This document shows, piece by piece, positions 1 to 6,612 of a DNA stretch of 18,090 bases. The position numbers and the translations under genes were made by a program. The stretch is from an uncultured Peptoniphilus sp. GTDB lineage: Bacteria > Bacillota > Clostridia > Tissierellales > Peptoniphilaceae. The notes under the pieces were generated by a model. That model saw only the letters and a program-made list of their open reading frames with translations, had not been told where the DNA came from and ran no database searches. Where the stretch lies: the NCBI GenBank assembly GCA_946999425.1, contig CAMQDG010000027.1, positions 1-18,090 on the forward strand. The letters are read 5' to 3'. Each line of letters starts with the position of its first letter. The stretch's first letter is position 1.

Positions 1-318
1 ATTACACACATTCCCACAGGCATCGTAGTTCAATGTCAAAATGAAAGAAGCCAAATTCAAAATAGGGAAACTGCAATGAATATGTTAAAGGCAAAATTAA
101 TTGCCCTTGCAGAAGAAGAACAAAAAGAAAAAATTGATGATCTTCAAGGAAATTATTCGCAAATAGCTTGGGGTTCTCAAATAAGGTCTTATGTTTTTCA
201 GCCTTACACAATGGTAAAAGATCATAGAACATCAACAGAAGTTGGAAATATTAACAGAGTTATGGACGGCGATTTAGACGAATTTATATATAGTTACCTT
301 CAATCAAAGGTAAAATAA
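1..318 (+). CDS. prfB: Peptide chain release factor 2, C-terminal part
   Basis: Partial gene entering from the left edge; 105 residues remain in an open frame from base 1 to a TAA at 316-318. RF2 recognises UGA/UAA stop codons and triggers peptide release on the ribosome. The visible part contains the stretch IRSYVFQPYTMVKDHRTS, which matches the RF2 version of this region (RF1 differs here), followed by the usual VMDGDLDEFI tail. The catalytic GGQ loop and any programmed frameshift site lie upstream, outside the window. An in-frame ATG at 76 is internal, not a start, because family-like sequence continues upstream of it (THIPTGIVV, then CQNERSQIQN). The gene is followed by its own terminator. 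Confidence 0.95.
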   Translation: MTHIPTGIVVQCQNERSQIQNRETAMNMLKAKLIALAEEEQKEKIDDLQGNYSQIAWGSQIRSYVFQPYTMVKDHRTSTEVGNINRVMDGDLDEFIYSYLQSKVK

Positions 319-325
319 TAAATTA

Positions 326-354
326 AACCTTAACATTTTTTGTTAAGGTTTTTT
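326..354 (+). terminator. Rho-independent terminator of prfB
   Basis: A perfect 10-bp stem AACCTTAACA/TGTTAAGGTT (326-335 with 341-350) closes a five-T loop and runs into TTTT. It starts 8 bases after the prfB stop. Confidence 0.85.
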
Positions 355-363
355 AAATAAAAG

Positions 364-600
364 ATGCTTCACGTAGAGCATAAAAAATATAAAAATAAAA
401 AATGCTTCACATAGAGCGTAAAAAAACAAAAAAATAAAAATGCTTTACATAGAGCGTAAAAAAACAAAAAAATAAAATGCTTTACGTAGAGCATGAAAAA
501 ACAAAAAAATAAAAATGCTTTACATAGAGCGTAAAAAAATATAAAAATAAAAAATGCTTCACGTAGAGCGTAAAAAAATATAAAAATAAAAAATAAAATA
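364..600. repeat. Six-copy tandem array of an 18-bp imperfect palindrome with A-rich spacers
   Basis: Copies of ATGCTTYACRTAGAGCRT start at 364, 402, 440, 477, 515 and 554, so the period is 37-39 bp. Outer arms ATGCT/AGCRT are inverted repeats around an ACRT core. Spacers are nearly pure A with single C or T interruptions and come in two types: an AAACAAAAAAATAAA type after copies 2, 3 and 4, and an AATATAAAAATAAA type after copies 1, 5 and 6. This implies growth by local duplication. The array sits between the prfB terminator and the infC promoter and is not in a gene. The spacers are not unique, so it is not CRISPR. The function is unknown: an operator array, curved DNA, or a chain of small RNA hairpins are all possible. 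Confidence 0.9.
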
Positions 601-601
601 T

Positions 602-630
602 TTGACAAAAGAGAATAAATCGTGTATATT
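602..630 (+). promoter_or_regulatory. Sigma-A type promoter of infC-rpmI-rplT
   Basis: Perfect -35 TTGACA (602-607), 17-bp spacer, and -10 TATATT (625-630). Transcription should start near 637, giving a leader of roughly 130 nt before the infC start codon. The promoter lies directly after the palindrome array. Confidence 0.85.
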
Positions 631-636
631 AATTAA

Positions 637-748
637 GAATTTAAAGAAGAAGTCCGCTTCTCACCTTACGCTTAGGGTTTAAGGTTATTTTAAAATATTC
701 TTTGGATTATTTTTATTTTTGCGGGCTATATATGCCCGTTATTTTTTT
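637..748 (+). ncRNA. L20-type attenuator leader of the infC operon
   Basis: The leader has a terminator hairpin just ahead of the infC ribosome site: GCGGGC (721-726) pairs with GCCCGT (734-739), followed by a T-rich run to 748. The same GCGGGCT (721-727) can instead pair with AGTCCGC (651-657), seven pairs with one G-U, which would prevent the terminator. Other local hairpins are AGAAG/CTTCT (648-661) and ACCTTA with TAGGGT (663-678) or perfectly with TAAGGT (680-685). Firmicutes are known to control this operon by L20 binding a leader that imitates its 23S rRNA site and causes termination (Rfam L20 leader family). Assignment to that family is by position, architecture and the CCGCTTCTCACC segment; it was not tested with a covariance model. 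Confidence 0.75.
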
Positions 749-764
749 ATGGAGGTGCTTAGAA

Positions 765-1283
765 ATTAAAGAGCTTCAAATTAATGAAGATATTAGAGAT
801 AAGGAAGTACGACTTATTGATGCTGACGGCAATCAATTAGGTGTCGTTGCTACCGGACGTGCTATTGAGATGGCAATTGATAAGAAACTTGATCTTGTTA
901 AGGTTGCACCACAGGCGAAGCCACCTGTTTGCAGAATTATGGATTATGGAAAATACAGATATGAGCTTATCAAAAAGGAGAAGGAGTCAAGAAAAAAACA
1001 ACACGTTATAAGCATAAAGGAGATGAGACTTACTCCAAGTATTGAACATCACGACTTGAATACTAAGGCCAACAGAGTAAAAGAATTTCTTTCAAAAGGC
1101 GATAGAGTAAAAGTTTCTGTACGTTTTAGAGGTAGAGAAATGGGTCATACTGAAATTGGAAGAGAAGTTCTTGATAAATTTGTTGAACTTGTTTCTGAGT
1201 ACGGTGTTGTAGATAAAAAGCCAAAAATTGAAGGCAGAAACATGACTATGTTCTTGTCTCCAATTACAGATAAAGAAAATTAA
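765..1283 (+). CDS. infC: Translation initiation factor IF-3
   Basis: A 172-residue protein, the usual IF-3 length. It binds the 30S subunit, polices start-codon selection and prevents early subunit joining. The N domain carries INEDIRDKEVRLIDADGNQL and the C domain the VKVSVRFRGREM region. I place the start at an ATT codon (765-767). A strong GGAGG (751-755) lies nine bases upstream, and homology begins exactly there (IKELQINEDI). IF-3 genes are known to use a rare AUU start for self-regulation. An in-frame ATG at 702 would add 21 residues translated through the attenuator hairpin and has no ribosome site, so I reject it. It is first in the operon with rpmI 11 bases downstream. Confidence 0.95.
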   Translation: MKELQINEDIRDKEVRLIDADGNQLGVVATGRAIEMAIDKKLDLVKVAPQAKPPVCRIMDYGKYRYELIKKEKESRKKQHVISIKEMRLTPSIEHHDLNTKANRVKEFLSKGDRVKVSVRFRGREMGHTEIGREVLDKFVELVSEYGVVDKKPKIEGRNMTMFLSPITDKEN

Positions 1284-1294
1284 GGAGGAATATC

Positions 1295-1486
1295 ATGGGT
1301 AAGATGAAAACTCACAGAGCGTCTGCTAAGAGATTTAAAAGGACAGGCTCAGGTAAAATAAAAAGATTTTTTGCTTATAAAGGACACTTAACAGGCAAGA
1401 AAACACAAAAAAGATTAAGAAAATTAAGAAAGTCCGCAATAATTTCTAAGGGAGACCAAAAGAGAATCAACAATATGATTCCTTAA
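1295..1486 (+). CDS. rpmI: Large ribosomal subunit protein bL35
   Basis: 63 residues, very basic, full length for bL35. It opens with the family signature KMKTHRASAKRFKRTGSGK and ends in the conserved KGDQKRINNMIP region. The start ATG has AAGGAGG a few bases upstream. It lies between infC and rplT in the standard IF3-L35-L20 order and shares the leader control described for the operon. Confidence 0.97.
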   Translation: MGKMKTHRASAKRFKRTGSGKIKRFFAYKGHLTGKKTQKRLRKLRKSAIISKGDQKRINNMIP

Positions 1487-1501
1487 TGATGGAGGTTTAA
1501 A

Positions 1502-1855
1502 ATGGCAAGAATTAAAAGAGGCGTAAACGCTAGAAAAAGACATAAAAATATTTTAAAACAAGCTAAGGGTTATTTCGGTGCAAAATCAAAATTATTCAGA
1601 CCGGCTAACCAAGCTGTTATGAAATCTTTAAGCTATGCTTATATTGGTAGAAAACAAAGAAAAAGAGATATGAGAAAACTTTGGATTGCAAGAATTAATG
1701 CTGCTTGCAGAATTAACGGTATAAGCTATTCAAAGTTTATTGATGGTCTTAAAAAACAAAATGTTGAAATTAATAGAAAGATGTTATCCGAACTTGCAAT
1801 CAATGATCCTTCAGGATTTGCAAAAATTGCTGAACTTGCAAAGAATAACAAATAA
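1502..1855 (+). CDS. rplT: Large ribosomal subunit protein bL20
   Basis: 117 residues, complete. bL20 binds 23S rRNA early in 50S assembly and in Firmicutes represses its own operon through the leader. The family features are the basic N-terminal extension (MARIKRGVNARKRHKNILK), the AKGYFGAKSKLFRPANQAV block, and the globular part with GRKQRKRDMRKLWIARINAA. A GGAGG precedes the ATG. It is the last gene of the operon, with a terminator five bases after the stop. Confidence 0.97.
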   Translation: MARIKRGVNARKRHKNILKQAKGYFGAKSKLFRPANQAVMKSLSYAYIGRKQRKRDMRKLWIARINAACRINGISYSKFIDGLKKQNVEINRKMLSELAINDPSGFAKIAELAKNNK

Positions 1856-1859
1856 AATT

Positions 1860-1883
1860 ACTGCTTAGTAAAGCAGTTTTTTT
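1860..1883 (+). terminator. Terminator after rplT
   Basis: Stem CTGCTT (1861-1866) with AAGCAG (1871-1876), AGTA loop, outer A-T pair, then seven T. It closes the infC-rpmI-rplT unit. Confidence 0.88.
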
Positions 1884-1908
1884 ATTTGTGTTTTTTAAGC
1901 TAAACAAA

Positions 1909-1917
1909 TGATAAAAT
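1909..1917 (+). promoter_or_regulatory. Extended -10 promoter element before trkH
   Basis: TGATAAAAT matches the TGn-extended -10 form. No good -35 is visible. The expected transcription start (about 1924) coincides with the trkH ATG, which would make the message leaderless or nearly so. Confidence 0.4.
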
Positions 1918-1923
1918 AGGTAT

Positions 1924-3261
1924 ATGAAAAAATTTTATGAAAAATTATTAAAAAATCCTCCTTTGTTACTTAGCTTATCTTTTGGCTTTGTAATTTTATT
2001 GGGAGCAGTCCTTCTTACTTTGCCTATTTCTACAAAAAATGGACAGGGAGTTAATTTTGTAGATGCAATTTTTACAGCAAGTTCTGCAACGGCAGTAACA
2101 GGACTTACAACTTTAAATACTCAGTTAACTTGGTCAGCCTTTGGAAATTTTGTAATAATTTCTTTGATACAAATAGGAGGTCTTGGAACTATGACAATAT
2201 TTTCAATTGGTGTAGTTCTTTTAGGTAGAAAAGTTTCTTTACAACAAAGGCTTATAATTCGTGAGCAATTAAATATAAGCTCTATGAAGGGAATAGTAAG
2301 ATGGCTTTTATATGTTACCAAAATAACTTTTTTAATTGAGTTTATGGGAGCAAGTCTACTTTCTTTAGCTCTTGTGCCGGTTTATGGTTTGAAAAAAGGA
2401 ATTTTATTTTCACTTTTTCATTCGGTTTCAGCTTTTTGTAATGCGGGATTTGATTTATTTGGCGATAGTCTATCTCAGTTTTATAACAATTATTATGTAA
2501 GTCTTATTATTTGCTCTCTTGTAATATTAGGAGGTCTTGGCTTTTTAGTTTTTCTTGATATTTATGAGAAAAGAAATTTTAAATATTTAAAGGTTCATTC
2601 AAAAGTGGTTATAGTAGTTTCCTTATGTCTTTTAATTTTCGGAACAATAATAACTTTAGTCCTGGAATGGAAAAATAAGGATACAATAGCCTTAATGAAT
2701 TTTCCTCAGAAAGTTTTGGCAAGTTTTGTTCAGTCAACTGTAACAAGGACAGCGGGATTTTATTCTGTTGATATAAGTCATGTTCATGATGCAACGGCTT
2801 TTTTGTATATAATTCTTATGTTTATAGGAGGAAGCCCGGCATCAACTGCTGGTGGACTTAAGACTACAACTTTTGCAATTTTACTTTTTTCCACATATTT
2901 TACTTTAAAAGGTGAAAAGGAAACAGTTGTATTTAAAAGAACCATATCAAGACAGACCATTATAAGAGCTCTTACTGTAGTAATAGTATCTCTTGGAGTG
3001 GTTATTATAGTTGCTCTTACAATAACAATAGTGGAAGCGGACAGATTTAAATTTTTAGATATTTTATTTGAAACTGTATCGGCCTTTGGAACTGTAGGAA
3101 TGTCACGAGGTATAACAGGAAATCTTTCCACAGTATCAAAACTTATAATTGCCTTTACAATGTTTATGGGAAGAGTAGGACCGACAACTATTGCAATAGG
3201 ATTATTAAAGACGAAAAAAACTTCAATAAAATATGCGGAAGGAAATATATTAGTAGGGTGA
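1924..3261 (+). CDS. ktrB: TrkH/KtrB-type potassium uptake channel subunit
   Basis: A 445-residue integral membrane protein, the normal KtrB size. It forms the K+-conducting path of a Trk/Ktr system. All four pore-loop filter segments are visible: TAVTGL (about 56-61), FCNAGF (171-176), TRTAGF (274-279) and FGTVGM (388-393), each between hydrophobic helix pairs. The SPASTAGGLKTTTF stretch before the last repeat is also typical. The RCK partner gene follows four bases after the stop. The start is odd: ATG 1924 has no proper ribosome site (only AGG three bases away) and sits where a transcript from the upstream -10 would begin. KtrB is chosen over proteobacterial TrkH on length; the annotation trkH would be equally acceptable. 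Confidence 0.93.
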   Translation: MKKFYEKLLKNPPLLLSLSFGFVILLGAVLLTLPISTKNGQGVNFVDAIFTASSATAVTGLTTLNTQLTWSAFGNFVIISLIQIGGLGTMTIFSIGVVLLGRKVSLQQRLIIREQLNISSMKGIVRWLLYVTKITFLIEFMGASLLSLALVPVYGLKKGILFSLFHSVSAFCNAGFDLFGDSLSQFYNNYYVSLIICSLVILGGLGFLVFLDIYEKRNFKYLKVHSKVVIVVSLCLLIFGTIITLVLEWKNKDTIALMNFPQKVLASFVQSTVTRTAGFYSVDISHVHDATAFLYIILMFIGGSPASTAGGLKTTTFAILLFSTYFTLKGEKETVVFKRTISRQTIIRALTVVIVSLGVVIIVALTITIVEADRFKFLDILFETVSAFGTVGMSRGITGNLSTVSKLIIAFTMFMGRVGPTTIAIGLLKTKKTSIKYAEGNILVG

Positions 3262-3265
3262 AAAA

Positions 3266-3940
3266 ATGAAATCATATGTTATTTTTGGTTGTGGAAGATT
3301 TGGATCAGCAATTGCGCAGACTCTTGTAGATCTTGGTAATGAAGTGATGGTAATTGATGAGAATATGGATAAGCTTGAAACTATAGCTGACAAGGTTACA
3401 ACTGCTATACAGGCAGACCTTTTAGATGAAACTGAAACATCTTCAATAGGTTTAAATAATTTTGATGGAGCTGTTGTTGCTATAGGTTCAAATTTTGAAG
3501 CGGCAATAATGGCGACAGTCCTTGCTAAAGAAGCGGGCATTCCATATATTGCAGTAAAAGCGGTAAGTAACAGACAGGGACTTATACTTAAAAGAGTTGG
3601 AGCTTCAAAAGTTATATATCCTGAGAGAGATATGGGGATAAGGGTTGCAAGGGATCTTAGTAAATCAAAGTTAGTGGATTATATTGAACTTAGTACAAAT
3701 TATTCTATTGCAAAATTTGATTCTCTTCCTGAGTGGAGGAATAAAAGTTTAATAGATTTGAATTTCAGAAAAAAATATAAAGTTACAGTCCTTGCCATAG
3801 AAAGAAAAGAAATTTCTGATCTAGTGGATCCTAATCCTGAAACTATAATTAAAGATGGAGATGTTCTTGTTATTATAGGTCACATTGAAAATTTACAAAA
3901 ACTTGAAAAAAAAGCAATAAAAGACGAAAATAAAAATTAA
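3266..3940 (+). CDS. ktrA: Trk/Ktr potassium uptake regulatory protein (RCK domains)
   Basis: 224 residues, the length of a single-unit KtrA. It is a cytoplasmic ring protein that gates the channel in response to bound nucleotide. RCK_N (about 1-125) has the Rossmann motif FGCGRFGSAIA with glycines 8, 10 and 13 and an acidic residue ending strand 2 (D31). RCK_C (about 140-215) contains the GDVLVIIG strand. The ribosome site AGGGTG overlaps the ktrB stop, so the pair is translationally close. Nothing is missing from the fold. Confidence 0.93.
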   Translation: MKSYVIFGCGRFGSAIAQTLVDLGNEVMVIDENMDKLETIADKVTTAIQADLLDETETSSIGLNNFDGAVVAIGSNFEAAIMATVLAKEAGIPYIAVKAVSNRQGLILKRVGASKVIYPERDMGIRVARDLSKSKLVDYIELSTNYSIAKFDSLPEWRNKSLIDLNFRKKYKVTVLAIERKEISDLVDPNPETIIKDGDVLVIIGHIENLQKLEKKAIKDENKN

Positions 3941-3948
3941 AGCTTGGG

Positions 3949-3954
3949 TATAAT
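3949..3954 (+). promoter_or_regulatory. Possible -10 box before the DUF4342 gene
   Basis: A consensus TATAAT lies between ktrA and the next gene, with no clear -35. A start about seven bases downstream would fall at the GAGGTGA ribosome site (3961-3967). It may be chance in AT-rich DNA; read-through from the ktr genes is the alternative. Confidence 0.3.
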
Positions 3955-3971
3955 AATAAAGAGGTGATTAA

Positions 3972-4565
3972 ATGATAACACTTGAATCAATTGATTATGT
4001 AATTAACATGACAGGCGCAAGCTATGATGATGTAAGAATTGCTCTTCTTGAAGCTGATGGAGATGTGGACAAAGCAATTAAATTAATAAATGAAAGAGGC
4101 CAAGGTAAAAAGACTCAGGAAGAACAAAAAGAAGAAGAAAAGAGCGGGAAAAATTGGAGAGAATACACAAGCAAAACAATTGGACACGTTCAACAATCCT
4201 TAGATGACATTCTTGACGGGATTAAGGATATTTTAAAAAAAGGAAATGCAGGAAAACTCCTAATTGAAAAAAATGGAGAAACGGTACTTTCTCTTTCTTT
4301 AACGGTTTCTGCTATTGGATTTGCTATAAATCCCATAGTTGCTATGTTAGGAGTTGGAGCAGCCCTAACAAGTGAATATGATTTTAAGATAGTAATGGAA
4401 GATGGATCAACTATTGATGTCAGAGAATATATTCGAAACAAGAAAGAAAACTTTAAAAGTAAAGTAGATGAAAAAGTACAAGATTTAAAGAAAGAAGAAA
4501 AAAATAAGGAAGAAGATCAATTAATAATTGATGTGACAGAAGAATCTCAAAAGGAAGAAAAATAA
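3972..4565 (+). CDS. UBA-like / DUF4342 domain protein
   Basis: 197 residues. Residues 1-42 resemble the small three-helix UBA-like fold found at the N terminus of elongation factor Ts (VINMTGASYDDVRIALLEA, then DGDVDKAIKLI). A charged linker follows. Residues about 80-150 match DUF4342: KLLIEKNGETVLSLSLTV, then a hydrophobic NPIVAMLGVGAAL segment and the FKIVMEDGS strand. The last 45 residues are rich in Lys and Glu. No enzymatic motif is visible. The hydrophobic stretch could be membrane-associated. DUF4342 proteins have no established function that I can cite. The gene starts 31 bases after ktrA with GAGGTGA upstream, and a two-way terminator follows. Confidence 0.85.
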   Translation: MITLESIDYVINMTGASYDDVRIALLEADGDVDKAIKLINERGQGKKTQEEQKEEEKSGKNWREYTSKTIGHVQQSLDDILDGIKDILKKGNAGKLLIEKNGETVLSLSLTVSAIGFAINPIVAMLGVGAALTSEYDFKIVMEDGSTIDVREYIRNKKENFKSKVDEKVQDLKKEEKNKEEDQLIIDVTEESQKEEK

Positions 4566-4578
4566 AGTATAAAAAATA

Positions 4579-4636
4579 TAGCTGCAAATTTTATGTGTAT
4601 TAAGAAAATTACACACATTAATTGCAGCTATTTTTT
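4579..4636. terminator. Bidirectional terminator between convergent genes
   Basis: TAGCTGCAA (4579-4587) pairs with TTGCAGCTA (4622-4630). A further inner pairing TGTGT/ACACA lies within the loop. A run of A precedes the stem and TTTTTT follows, so it can serve the DUF4342 gene on plus and the ATPase gene on minus, whose stop codon starts a few bases away. Confidence 0.8.
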
Positions 4637-4637
4637 A

Positions 4638-6137
4638 TTATCTTTTTTTGATTGATCCTAAAATTCCCCTTGCAATTTCACGGCCTAGGCTTCTTGTTAC
4701 ACTTCCCAAAATTGAATCAATACTCTTATCTAAATAGGATTTTTTAGGCCTTGAGGATCTTCTATTTTGAGAATTATATTGCCTATCAAGTTCTTTTTCT
4801 TTTCTTTCAAACTCTTCCTTTTTCTTTTGAAATTCTTCTTCCCTTTGTTTTTCCAACTCATCCCTTTTAATTTTCTCGTTTAAAATTTCATAAGCACTTT
4901 CTCTATCAAAGGAATCCTTATATTTATTATATAGAGGTGAATTTTTAATTAAATCTTCATATTCAGAATCACTTAAAGTTTCAAAAGAAGAATGAGGAGG
5001 CAAAATAATTGCCTTATCTGCAAAGGTAGGAGCCCCATTTTCATCAGCAAAAGAAACAATAGCCTGACCAGTTTTTAAAGAAATAAGCTCCTCTTTAATG
5101 TCAATGGTTCCGTCTTGTCTAAAAGTATCTGCAACAGCATTTATAGCCTTTAACTCTTTGGGAGAGTAGGCTCTTAATTGGTGGACAATTCTGTTTGATA
5201 GTTGAGAAGAAATTTCTTCAGGTATATCTAAAGGATTTTGGCTTATAAAAAATATTCCAACGCCCTTACTTCTTACAAGTCTTACAATTTGAATTATTTT
5301 ATTTTTTAAAATATCAGGAACATTATTAAATAATAAGTGAGCTTCATCAAAGAAAAATACAAGTTTTGGCTTATCTAAATCACCAACTTCTGGGAAATTT
5401 TCATAAATTTCAGAAAGAAGGTATAAAAGGAGCGTGGAATATAAAATAGGATTTGAAATTAATTTATCTGCTTGAAGAATATTTACCATACCTCTACCTT
5501 GACTGTCAGTTTTTAAAAAATCATTTATATCTATGGCAGGTTCTGCAAAAAATAAATCTCCGCCACAATCTTCTATATATAAAAGTTTTCTTTGAATGGC
5601 ACCAAGACTTTGACTTGTAACATTTCCAAACTCTTTTGTGATTTCATTTTTATTTTCGTCAACATAATTTATAACTTGTCTTAAATCTTTTAAATCAATA
5701 AGTAAAAGGCCGTTTTTATCAGCGACTTTAAAAACAATATTTAAAACACCCATTTGAGTATCGTTAAGACCAAGTATATTGGAAAGCATAAGAGGTCCCA
5801 TTTCAGAAATGGTAATTCTTAAAGGAATACCCTTTTTCATATAAACATCCCAAATATTTAAGGGATAGTTTTTAAATTCAAAATTTTTAATTTTTAAAGT
5901 ATTTAATCTTTCTAAAATTTTTTCATTACTTTTACCAGATTTTGCAATATTTGCAAGATCTCCCTTAAGATCAGCAAGGATACAGGGTATTCCATTATCT
6001 GAAAGCCCTTCTGCAAGAACTTTAAGACTTACGGTTTTTCCTGTTCCTGTTGCCCCGCTAATAAGACCATGTCTATTAATTTTATTTAAAAGAATATAAT
6101 TTTCTTTCTGACCTTTTCCAATTAAAATTTTATCCAT
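4638..6137 (-). CDS. HerA-like / DUF853 P-loop ATPase (YjgR type)
   Basis: 499 residues from the chosen start. It is a predicted cytosolic ATPase of the HerA/FtsK-related group (DUF853, E. coli YjgR is similar in length). Walker A GATGTGKT is at 28-35 and the Walker B strand LVFFFDEAH is at 259-267. An RIVHQLRAYSP stretch and an SLKTGQAIVSF block follow. Residues about 415-460 are a highly charged Glu/Lys/Arg coiled coil, and the tail is basic. The start ATG at 6137 is preceded by AGGAGG (6143-6148). An in-frame ATG at 6164 adds nine residues but lies in or upstream of the -10 region and has no ribosome site. It is monocistronic and divergent from asp23. The biological role of YjgR-like proteins is not established. 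No NurA nuclease partner is adjacent, unlike archaeal HerA. Confidence 0.88.
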   Translation of the reverse strand: MDKILIGKGQKENYILLNKINRHGLISGATGTGKTVSLKVLAEGLSDNGIPCILADLKGDLANIAKSGKSNEKILERLNTLKIKNFEFKNYPLNIWDVYMKKGIPLRITISEMGPLMLSNILGLNDTQMGVLNIVFKVADKNGLLLIDLKDLRQVINYVDENKNEITKEFGNVTSQSLGAIQRKLLYIEDCGGDLFFAEPAIDINDFLKTDSQGRGMVNILQADKLISNPILYSTLLLYLLSEIYENFPEVGDLDKPKLVFFFDEAHLLFNNVPDILKNKIIQIVRLVRSKGVGIFFISQNPLDIPEEISSQLSNRIVHQLRAYSPKELKAINAVADTFRQDGTIDIKEELISLKTGQAIVSFADENGAPTFADKAIILPPHSSFETLSDSEYEDLIKNSPLYNKYKDSFDRESAYEILNEKIKRDELEKQREEEFQKKKEEFERKEKELDRQYNSQNRRSSRPKKSYLDKSIDSILGSVTRSLGREIARGILGSIKKR

Positions 6138-6154
6138 AAGAACCTCCTGACCAT

Positions 6155-6183
6155 AATATATCAATAGGAGACTAAGGGGGCAA
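6155..6183 (-). promoter_or_regulatory. Promoter of the HerA-like ATPase gene
   Basis: On the minus strand: -35 TTGCCC (6178-6183), 17-bp spacer, -10 TATATT (6155-6160). The predicted start is about 6148, right at the AGGAGG ribosome site, giving a leader of only about a dozen bases. Confidence 0.6.
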
Positions 6184-6204
6184 GTTTTTTTTCCTTGGGA
6201 TTTC

Positions 6205-6213
6205 TGTTATAAT
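6205..6213 (+). promoter_or_regulatory. Extended -10 promoter of asp23-fakA
   Basis: TGTTATAAT is a full TGn-extended consensus -10 box. The -35 region is only a T-rich run. It lies in the divergent gap shared with the ATPase promoter and about 36 bases before the asp23 start, which has AGGAGGTG upstream. Confidence 0.6.
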
Positions 6214-6248
6214 ATTAAAAAATAGAATTAAATTAGGAGGTGAGCTAA

Positions 6249-6602
6249 ATGCCGGCTGTTATAAATAGAGAAAAGGGCAGTATAATAATTGAAAATAACG
6301 TACTTGCATCAATTGCGGGCATGTCTGCAATGGAAAGTTACGGTATAGTCGGTATGGCATCAAAAAATGCCGCAGACGGTTTACTTGAACTTTTAAGATT
6401 TGAAAATATTTCCAAAGGTATAAAAGTTATTACTGATGACGATAAATTAGTTATAGAACTTCACGTAGTTTTAGAATACGGAGTAAGAATCTCAACTGTA
6501 GGTCAAAATATTATTGATAATGTTAAATTCCGTATAAAAGAACTCACTAATTTAGAACCTGATCAAGTATCAGTCATTGTTGAAGGGATTAGAATAAAGT
6601 AA
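6249..6602 (+). CDS. Asp23/Gls24 family protein (YloU type)
   Basis: 117 residues, the length of the short YloU-type Asp23 (DUF322) proteins. The family pattern is present: GSIIIENNVLASIAGMSAMES, then the GIVGMAS segment, LVIELHVVLEYGVRIS, and a closing VSVIVEGIRI strand. Asp23 relatives are cytoplasmic, some membrane-recruited and linked to envelope stress. Known Firmicute gene order places this gene directly before the fatty acid kinase gene, as here (10-base gap), so I infer co-transcription and a shared envelope/lipid role. A strong AGGAGGTG ribosome site is present. Confidence 0.92.
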   Translation: MPAVINREKGSIIIENNVLASIAGMSAMESYGIVGMASKNAADGLLELLRFENISKGIKVITDDDKLVIELHVVLEYGVRISTVGQNIIDNVKFRIKELTNLEPDQVSVIVEGIRIK

Positions 6603-6612
6603 GAGAGGAAAA

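Noticed and set aside
2..235. Minus-strand ORF at the left edge
   Set aside because: Antisense to the clearly recognised prfB coding frame.
364..600. Possible CRISPR array
   Set aside because: The repeat unit is short and imperfect, the spacers are near-identical A-rich sequence rather than unique, and no cas genes are present.
369..608. 79-codon minus-strand ORF with repeating FYALCKAFLFF-like units
   Set aside because: It is the translation of the palindrome array and its poly-A spacers. The period (37-39) does not keep frame, and there is no ribosome site.
702..764. N-terminal extension of infC from ATG 702
   Set aside because: It would be translated through the attenuator hairpin and lacks a ribosome site; homology begins at the ATT at 765.
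2784..3275. Long minus-strand ORF over ktrB
   Set aside because: Shadow of the ktrB frame; no promoter or ribosome site and no recognisable protein.
6138..6164. Upstream ATG for the HerA-like ATPase
   Set aside because: It overlaps the -10 box region and has no ribosome site, whereas the ATG at 6137 has AGGAGG.
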